A DNA stretch of 29,427 bases from Basidiobolus ranarum. Lineage: Eukaryota; Basidiobolomycota; Basidiobolomycetes; Basidiobolales. Shown here piece after piece: positions 22,992-29,427 of this stretch. The stretch is from positions 1-29,427 of the forward strand of contig JASJQH010000105.1 in the NCBI GenBank assembly GCA_040143965.1, read 5' to 3'. Within the stretch, counting starts at the first letter, position 1. Every line of letters begins with the position of its first letter. A program made the translations under genes and the position numbers. The notes beneath the pieces were generated by a model. The model made no database searches. It saw nothing but the letters and a program-made list of their open reading frames with translations, and was not told the DNA's origin.

Positions 22992-23970
22992 ATGTTTGAT
23001 ATTGACCACACCTACTTTGACCCCAAGCTCCATGCCGATGCCTTGGAGAAGATTCGTAACAAGAAAGCCTTCATTTGTGATATGGATGGCGTCATCTACA
23101 GAGTAAGTGTTTTGATGTACGTATCTTTTGAGACTTTTTGCTAAATAGACTCTTTTCTAGGGAAATAATTTACTCAAGGGTGTCAAAGAGTTTGTTGAGT
23201 GGCTTAAGCGCGAGAATAAGCAGTTCCTTTTCTTGACCAACAACTCAGCCCCCACTCCCAGAGAATTATCTGAAAAGTTGGCTCGTCTTGGTATTGATGT
23301 CCCCGAAAAGCATTTCTACACTTCTGGTATTTGCACTGCCAAATTCTTGCAAACCCAAAAGCCTGGAGGTTCTTGCTATACCATCGGTGAACCTGGTCTC
23401 ACCTATTCCCTCTACGAGCATGGTTTCATCATGAACGATGTTAACCCTGACTTTGTCGTTGTTGGTGAGTCTAGTAGCTACAACTATGAAAAAATTGCCA
23501 AGGCTGTCAAGCTCTGTTCCGCTGGTGCTAAGTTAATCGGTACCAACTTGGATGTTAATGGTCCTGATGCCAACGGTGTTCTCCATCCTTCTTGTGGTTG
23601 TTTCGCCAAAGCCATTGAATTGGCAAGTGGAAAGAACGCTTTCTTTTGCGGTAAACCTGGTAGTTTGATGATGAGATATGCCCAACGTATTCTTGGTTGC
23701 ACTCGTGAGGAGACATGTATTATTGGAGATAGAATTGACACTGATGTACTTGCCGGAATCAATTCTGAGATTGATTCAGTGTTGGTTCTGAGTGGTGTAG
23801 CCACCAAGGCAGACATTAGTAACTCACCATTTGTTCCTACCTGTGTTCTCCACGGTGTTTATGAGATTCCCCCAGAGTTTGAAGATGATCATATGCCTGA
23901 CCAGCACAGTGCTTACAAACCTCAACCTCTCCTTGACGACAGTAGTTACGACACAATAAGTAACAATTGA
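22992..23970 (+). CDS. HAD-IIA phosphatase, NagD/p-nitrophenylphosphatase-like
   Basis: Predicted cytosolic phosphatase of the haloacid dehalogenase superfamily, subclass IIA. Exons 22992-23102 and 23161-23970 give 306 residues. Catalytic motifs: ICDMDGVIYR (nucleophile and acid/base aspartates), FLFLTNNSAP (motif II), FFCGKPGS (motif III lysine) and IIGDRIDTDVLAGI (motif IV aspartates), with the C2 cap between motifs II and III. The substrate is unknown; relatives act on phosphoglycolate, pyridoxal phosphate or sugar phosphates. Codon use is strongly biased to GCC, AAG, GGT, ATC and TTC, unlike every neighbour, and there is only one intron. The motif III-IV region reads more like bacterial NagD-type enzymes than fungal Pho13. 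The frame continues for 51 sense codons past the TGA at 23968 (separate entry). Confidence 0.92.
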
Positions 23971-24126
23971 ATCGTGGATGATATGGACTTGACACCAAGT
24001 GAACGCACGTTCCACTTATCTGAATCTGAGGATTCAAATGAATTCTTTGAATCTTCGACTCAGTTCCACGAAAAGTCACCTGTTTGCTCGTTTGAAGTTG
24101 CGCGGCCTATTTGCCATATAATGTAA
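23971..24126 (+). other. In-frame coding-like extension after the HAD stop, ending in a CaaX-like motif
   Basis: Directly after TGA 23968-23970 the same frame stays open for 51 codons to TAA 24124-24126. The composition stays coding-like (acidic, serine-rich, e.g. LSESEDSNEFFESSTQF) and falls to AT-rich 3' UTR only after the second stop. The last four residues are CHIM, which fits a farnesylation CaaX box. Possible readings: stop-codon readthrough, an intron spanning the TGA (for example donor 23960, acceptor 24097, 138 bases, frame-preserving), a recent nonsense change, or chance. Confidence 0.45.
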
Positions 24127-24411
24127 CTTTGTTATATCTTATTAATAAAATCCTGCTGTAGTTATAATATAATACTTTGATTGTACCAAAATTATTCCTA
24201 TTTGTTGAAGCCCATTCGTCGAATCACATTACGCATACATTTTTTGGAGTTACGTGGACTAATCTGCATAATCGATCGTCATCAGTAGATCTTAGTAATC
24301 AATCGATCAATTTAAATTAACCATGTGAGTTTTGGCCATTGAGCAATCTTAAAGATTGAAGGCGGGAATTTCACTGAGCGACTTGGTCCTTTACTGATAC
24401 TGTCACCAAAT
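24127..24411. terminator. 3' UTR and poly(A) signal of the HAD gene, then spacer
   Basis: AATAAA at 24144-24149, 18 bases after the second in-frame stop and preceded by TTATATCTTATT, is a good cleavage/polyadenylation signal. The remainder up to the next ATG is AT-rich with no gene. Confidence 0.6.
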
Positions 24412-24894
24412 ATGTCGAAGTCCTTACTAGATCAACACAAGCTTGTAGATACGTTACTTGAAGAAGTAAATGCAGTAGAAACATTAGGAAATTTCTTATT
24501 CACTAATATGTTGGAGATTTTTTTAACCTGTTTATTTAGAAGGAATCAATATTAAACTTGAGTTTCCTTTCTTTAGAAGTAACTCACCATTGACGGGGTA
24601 TTCTGCCAAACAAGCGGGAGGTATTTTACTTTATTGCTATGAAGGTGATGGAATTTTCAACTGATCTTCCAAATAGTCGACGCGAATACCATAGTGGCCT
24701 CTCTTGAACGTTTAGAAGCTATGATAAAGGCGAGCGGTTTGCTTACCTTATCGAGCGTAGAGTCTGAAGCAAAGAGCGTGGCAACTTTAACCGAGGAGAA
24801 GACTCATTCTGTGGAGAGATTGTTTCAACAACGCGATCAATTGATACAAAACACTAGAGCAGTACTGACAATGATTGGGGCTAACGATGCATAG
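24412..24894 (+). CDS. Small helical protein, unrecognised; 5' splicing uncertain
   Basis: The last exon, 24677-24894, is well supported (acceptor CCAAATAG, donor GTATTT at 24621) and encodes a helical segment, DANTIVASLERLEAM... to ...QNTRAVLTMIGANDA. Upstream, the frame requires the exon ending at 24620 to read SNSPLTGYSAKQAG. The ATG at 24412 opens MSKSLLDQHKLVDTLLEE with donor GTAAAT at 24466. Joining 24412-24465, 24563-24620 and 24677-24894 gives an open 109-residue protein, but the strongest-looking acceptor (CTTTCTTTAG, 24576) does not fit that phase, so the middle exon start is doubtful. The size and helices recall small subunits of cytoskeletal, kinetochore or BLOC-type complexes; I cannot choose between them. 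Confidence 0.5.
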
Positions 24895-25446
24895 AAAATT
24901 TATATATTTATTACTCAAACCGAATACTTTGGTATACTTGATAGTTGATAATCAGTAAGGAATATGAATGTGAATACATGACGTTCTTTTGTTGGTTACC
25001 ATTCTAGATTTTCTCTTACTTTTCTATGTATCATAATACGCCAATGTCAACAGAATTAAGTCTAGATTATGGCTTTATATCTAAGAATCAGCTGCATTCT
25101 TAACAATGGGCTTGCTACTTTGTTCCGTTAATAAAGGTTAGTATGAAGCCATGTCCGAGAATATTCAAGTAAAGTAGGCAACTTCTTGCTCAAAACAAAC
25201 CAGATATTTAATCATAATGATTAATTTTATTGCTATAGAGACAATGATTCCAAAATTGAATAGAAATGCACGTAACACAATACTATATGAAATTATTTGC
25301 ACCAAATTGGAAAATAAAAATTTAACAAAAATCAATTTTTATCACGATCCTATTGGGAGTGACTGGTTATTGATTTTACTGCAAAAATTTGTACAATCTT
25401 AACCTCGAAGAGAAAGGCTCTTCGTCTTCTATCTACGGTTCTTTTA
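24895..25446. other. Spacer upstream of Pet127
   Basis: AT-rich; holds the 3' UTR of the small helical protein and the Pet127 promoter. A 61-codon frame at 25217-25402 has AT-driven composition (many I, N, K, L) and no motif, so it is not called. Confidence 0.5.
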
Positions 25447-27578
25447 ATGTTGCTACAAATTTGGAATCGGTCTTCCGTCTTGGTCAAATCTGTTCCTGGG
25501 AAATGGGCTTTGACTCGACCCACCTCTATATTTACTAATACACAGGAGCAGCATCGTGAATATAGTTCTAAAAAAAGTATGTTTTCTAAATCAGTCACAC
25601 GTAGTGGGGCGCAGACCTTTTGTTAACTCTAATTGACTATATATAGAAAAGTCCAAGAGTGGTAGATCTTCAAAGCGCATTGAGAATGCTATAAGAGATG
25701 TAGGCAATGCTTTTGCACAAAGTCAAAGCAAATCTTCGTCGGCAAGCGCCAATTGGACTAAAACTAAGGCATATCCATTTGTTTACGAACGTAAGTATCC
25801 TTCAACACTTACTAAAGTCTTTGTTACGGGTGATGTTAATATATTTTCTTGTGTTCAGCCGCTCAAGCACCACTGACCGAAGTTGCTCATCTCGCACATG
25901 ACTTGGACCGAGTTCTTTTCAAGTAAATCTTACAAATGGTCGTCTCGTCATTTTCTTTCATATATTAAAGGAGACTTTGTATTTAGCCCTGGAGTTCATT
26001 TCCTTCAAGATCCACGTTCGAAAGTATACAACTTCGATCCTTACTTGAAGAATATCCTTCCACCTTCCGAGTTCGATTTTGATGCTTTGCAACCATACAT
26101 CACTTCGTCTAAGGATGAGGTAAACTATGGCGAGATTCTTACATTAGTGGTATCTGACTCATAGATGATTTCTATATAGAATTTAAGACGACTGGCTATT
26201 CAACACGGAAAGAAATTTGTTGGATCTACATCCTCCACTTCACATCTCCTATCCCATATGTACTTCCTTACTACCGCCTTCAAGCCCATTAATGCTTCAG
26301 TTCTTTCCAGTTCATTTGCCAACGAGGTACGTTTAGAGTCCTTAGAATACGTATCCACTTCAAGATCCTAAACCTTCTTTAATAGCCACGTGGTTATACT
26401 AGATCCATGAAGTTACCTGCATCGGTATGCCTTAGACTTAAGGATGGCGTATATGCTATCGATGCCGACAAGAGTTTTGATGTCACGGATGGCGTGTTGA
26501 TTGTACTTGGAAAATCCATGGAAAAGATGCTCACTTTACCACCCAACGAGTTCGCCAATTTCCACAAAGAAAACTCCTGGAAGATCAAGGATCTCAAGAG
26601 CACACCAGAACCATATCATTACGCCAAAGTAGAGGACTTCTTGTTGAGAGCTCAGTTGGATTGCCAGGATCCTAGATTACCTAAGCAAACATTCGATTTG
26701 AAGACCAGAGCAGCCATGCCCATTCGTTTAGACAAATATAATTACTTGAACAACAGCATTTATCAGATCAAGAAACGCTACGGGTTATTCGAATCGTTTG
26801 AACGTGAATACTTCGATATGATCCGATCAGCATTCTTGAAGTATTCCATTCAAGTTCGCATTGGTAATATGGATGGCGTCTTCGTTTGTTATCATAATAC
26901 CGCTCGTGTCTTCGGTTTCCAATATATTTCTCTAGATGAGATGGAAACCCGTCTTTTCGGCAATCCAACGATGGGTGAGCAGGTTTTCAATATGTCCATC
27001 AAACTCTTAGGAAGAATCCTAAACACCGCCACCGAAAAGTACCCTAATCAGGTAAATATCCATCATTCACTAATGTCCGTCGTTTTCTTCTAATAACCCT
27101 TGTTGTATAATAGAGTCTATTGGTTACCGTGGATACGAAGGAGACCTCCCAGGCCATGGATGTGTATGTTGAAGCGATGAATGAGGAGCAGGGATATTCT
27201 CCCAGTGCTGAGGAGACTGTCAGAGCATTGCCTGTCTACAAGGTGAAGGAAGATACCAAGGTTTCCAAGTGGCAAATCAATAGCTATTCCATGGTGAATA
27301 ATCGCAGAGTGAACGGATCATTCGACGTATCCTCCGATGGAACCGACGAATGGGAGTTCAATTACACTCTTAAGGAGATCAAATCAAGTCCAAGTGAACT
27401 TATTCGTCAATATCAAAGCGTTAGAAAGAGACAGTCAGAGTTCTACTACACTGCCGACGATCCAAATGATAAGCAAAGAAAGAAGATGGGACCTCAGTTA
27501 ACCCGCCTCCTAGAAGGGTTGAGACAGAAGCAACAGGAAGAAGAGGGAGCCCAAGTCATGTATAAGCCTCTTCGTTAG
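25447..27578 (+). CDS. PET127: Pet127-family mitochondrial RNA-processing protein
   Basis: Homologue of fungal Pet127, a mitochondrial membrane-associated protein needed for 5' processing and turnover of mitochondrial RNAs together with the Suv3/Dss1 machinery. Exons: 25447-25576, 25647-25790, 25859-25922, 25987-26119, 26180-26326, 26386-27051, 27114-27578; 582 residues. The start gives a basic presequence without acidic residues for about 30 residues (MLLQIWNRSSVLVKSVPGKW). Family blocks follow in order: LAHDLDRVLFNPGVHFLQDP, VYNFDPYL, EFDFDAL, KFVGSTSSTSHLLSHMYFLT, DGVYAIDADKSFD, LGKSMEKMLTLPPNEF, DPRLPKQTFDLKTRA, FESFEREYFDMIRSAFLKYS, NMDGVFVCYHNTARVFGFQY. The FDLKTRA block matches the nuclease-like core that links the family to PD-(D/E)XK enzymes. 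The C terminus ends in a charged QKQQEEEGAQ helix. A poly(A) signal AATAAA lies at 27736-27741. Confidence 0.93.
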
Positions 27579-28413
27579 TGGTTGTTCAATTTAGAGTCTG
27601 TAATATTGTCATTTTCATTCCGTTTTCTTATCATTCCGTTTTCTTATCATATGCTATGTAGCTTTAGATTATTTATTTGAATGTTATTTTCTCATACCAT
27701 GCTCATTTCATCTAATTCGTAACTGACTTCGAACCAATAAATCTTGAATTATAGATCATATCATTCCTTTAATAGCAAAGCGACTTTATTCGGAGCATCA
27801 AAATGATATTCTTTACTTTGATAAACGAAAGTACTGTAGCTTTCATGTAGCTTTCATAGCAAAGAACTAATATCAGGTTTATGCAGTATTGACTGTCATC
27901 GTTCAAACACTCTCTATGGAAACATCCTGTTTACTCTACAACAAAGATGATGATTAAACAAGTTAATTTAAGCAGAATATCCAAATGTAATATTAATCAA
28001 GCTGCAAGACAAATTATATATATGTATATATGGTTTACTATGCTTAGTTGCACTATAAATTAAAATTAACTTTAGTTTTAGTAACTCAAGGTTAGAGGAT
28101 ATACACTAAGCATAATTAATCTGGTTAGAGGAAATCTAAAGAGAACCAACAAAATCATTCTGACTCAATGTCGATAAAATGTGAGATGCTTTTATATGTC
28201 CAAGTATCCAACTTTGATGACTGTTATCTCAACATATACCTCTTCACACTTGCTTGTGTATGGAAATCGGCTTATGTAGGTATCAACACATGTGAGGGAA
28301 ACCACTCCTACCATTGTGTTAATTTGAAGCAAAAAACTCCATTCTATCCAAAAGGAAAAAGATAAATTTGGATAAATTTTAGCATGAAAAAAGTGTTAAA
28401 GTATTTGGAAGCC
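27579..28413. other. AT-rich spacer between Pet127 and the Copia relic
   Basis: Contains the Pet127 3' UTR and two short tandem repeats: 16 bp TCATTCCGTTTTCTTA twice at 27615-27646, and 11 bp TGTAGCTTTCA twice at 27835-27856. A 65-codon frame at 28168-28365 has no motif and is not called. Confidence 0.55.
27615..27650 (+). repeat. 16-bp tandem repeat, 2.25 perfect copies
   Basis: TCATTCCGTTTTCTTA occurs at 27615-27630 and 27631-27646 without change, followed by TCAT. It lies in the 3' UTR of the Pet127 gene. Confidence 0.9.
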
Positions 28414-28740
28414 TGTTGGAAGTGGTTTGGAGAATTAGAGGAATTGGTGGTTTCACTTATTGATTTATTGAGTAGAAAGTTGACATTTATAGTTTTGTGA
28501 AGATGTAAATAAGTAAACATGTAGAATGTGTTACAGAAGGCCCCAGGAACATGTGTGCAAAGTTTGGGGCTTCTAGCACAAGTTTGAAAAATCTATATAT
28601 TTGAGAACTTCTAAGTTGGTAAAAATATTCCAAGTAAATTCCAATTGAGAATAATGGATAATATCTTAGTGAATTATAAGATAATTAAGTACTAAGCTAT
28701 ATATGACTATATAGGTGTTTAGGCAATGTTAATTTCAATA
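28414..28740 (-). repeat. 3' LTR of the Copia relic
   Basis: A 327-base LTR bounded inside by the polypurine tract and, on the element strand, running from TATTGAAATTAACA to CTTCCAACA. The outer edge reads TGTTGG on the plus strand at 28414. An internal TATAAATGTCAAC on the element strand could be the LTR promoter. Confidence 0.7.
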
Positions 28741-29427
28741 CTCTCCCTCAACTAAATAGTCATATAAACTCAACCTAATAAAGGTTTAAATTTCTCAAGT
28801 TTCTGTCTAGCTAATGGTTTGGTTAATATATCAGCAATCATGTCTTCTGTAGAACAATAAGTTAAATCAATAAACTTATTCTCTATTGTCTCTCTAATGA
28901 GGTGATGATTAATATCTATATGTTTGCCTCTATTATGAAACATGTGATTTTTTGCTAATTTGAAACAACTTTGATTATCTTAAAATATTGTAGTTGGTGA
29001 GTTTTGAGAATAACCTATATCAGCTAAGAGTTTTTGTTGGATAATTAATCTTTATTCAATATCATAGTTAACTTTAGTTAAAATACATATATCAGAAACA
29101 GAAAGCAATATATCTATAGCCCCTATATTCTAAATAGGAATATTTCAATATCTATATAACAAGTATGTCTTATTACCCCTACTTATCTATTATATCTTAT
29201 TACACAAACTCCTGAATATCTCAAACAATTGATTTACTTTTCTACTATATAAGTCATCATATACTCTTAAGAATAAAGTAACTAAAACACACTATCATAA
29301 GTTGCTTCTAATACCCCAGGTCTACCCCCATTATCTCAAGATCCTCCAACAGTTTTCTTAACCATATTGCTTCTTTTGTTGCTTCACAAGCAGTCTTATA
29401 TTCATCTTCTATTGTTGAAAGTGCTAC
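28414..29427 (-). mobile_element. Ty1/Copia LTR retrotransposon relic, 3' end only
   Basis: A fossil running off the window edge, lying on the minus strand. Parts seen, in element order: the end of the pol region with the RNase H motifs typical of Copia (ALSTIEDEYKTACEAT near the window end and the TKPLARQKLEKFK tail near 28790-28830), a purine-rich polypurine tract (TTGAGGGAGAG, 28741-28751) and the 3' LTR (28414-28740). It is broken: the roughly 690-base internal part holds several breaks, one of them a stretch of about 290 bases (roughly 29045-29335) that does not read as pol and may be an inserted piece of another element. The 5' half and 5' LTR lie outside the window, so the target-site duplication and LTR divergence cannot be judged. 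It is decayed rather than recent. Confidence 0.85.

Noticed and set aside
23484-24079. Minus-strand frames opposite the HAD gene
   Set aside because: They are shadows of the strongly codon-biased phosphatase exon.
25217-25402. 61-codon frame upstream of Pet127
   Set aside because: Amino-acid content follows AT-rich DNA and nothing links it to the Pet127 presequence exon starting at 25447.
28168-28365. 65-codon frame between Pet127 and the Copia relic
   Set aside because: No recognisable motif and no promoter or splice signals; likely chance in AT-rich DNA.

Overview
The window looks like nuclear DNA of a fungus. Genes are small and split by many short GT-AG introns (about 54-144 bp, with CTAAT/TTAAT-like branch points), spacers are AT-rich, and several products belong to fungal families: an Snt2-type chromatin reader, Pet127, an Atg14-like autophagy subunit and fungal-length Dus2. 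The intron density, low GC and a Ty1/Copia relic would fit an early-diverging lineage (Mucoromycota/Zoopagomycota type), but that placement is inference. I found no tRNA, rRNA, CRISPR array, prophage or biosynthetic gene cluster.

Layout: an RS/proline-rich coiled-coil protein (172-1162, +); a 2.4 kb spacer without genes; a 15-exon Snt2 homologue (3625-7516, +); a spacer holding a possible tiny TATA-driven gene (8220-8396, +); an F-box/LRR protein (8676-10357, -) divergent from the tRNA-dihydrouridine synthase Dus2 (10771-12403, +); convergent with Dus2, a mitochondrial dynamin-like protein with a degenerate GTPase site (12597-15049, -); an Atg14-like protein (15749-17411, +) convergent with a METTL21-type methyltransferase (17644-18405, -); a small acidic protein (18750-19149, -); an eight-exon coiled-coil protein (19804-21190, -); a small basic Alb1-like protein (21707-22166, +); a HAD-IIA phosphatase (22992-23970, +); a small helical protein (24412-24894, +); Pet127 (25447-27578, +); and the end of a decayed Copia retrotransposon (28414 to window end, -).

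The genes do not form one pathway. Two products act in mitochondria (the dynamin-like protein and Pet127); the others cover chromatin, tRNA modification, ubiquitin ligation, autophagy, protein methylation, ribosome assembly and phosphatase chemistry. I see no single new system. The best leads are: an in-frame, coding-like 51-codon extension after the TGA of the HAD phosphatase that ends in a CaaX-like CHIM; a dynamin-family protein that has lost its Walker A lysine and its G4 motif; a four-tract G-quadruplex motif just inside a 5' splice site of the Snt2 gene; and a tiny TATA-driven open frame at 8220. Exon joins were worked out by hand; in every multi-exon model given below the exon lengths sum to a multiple of three.
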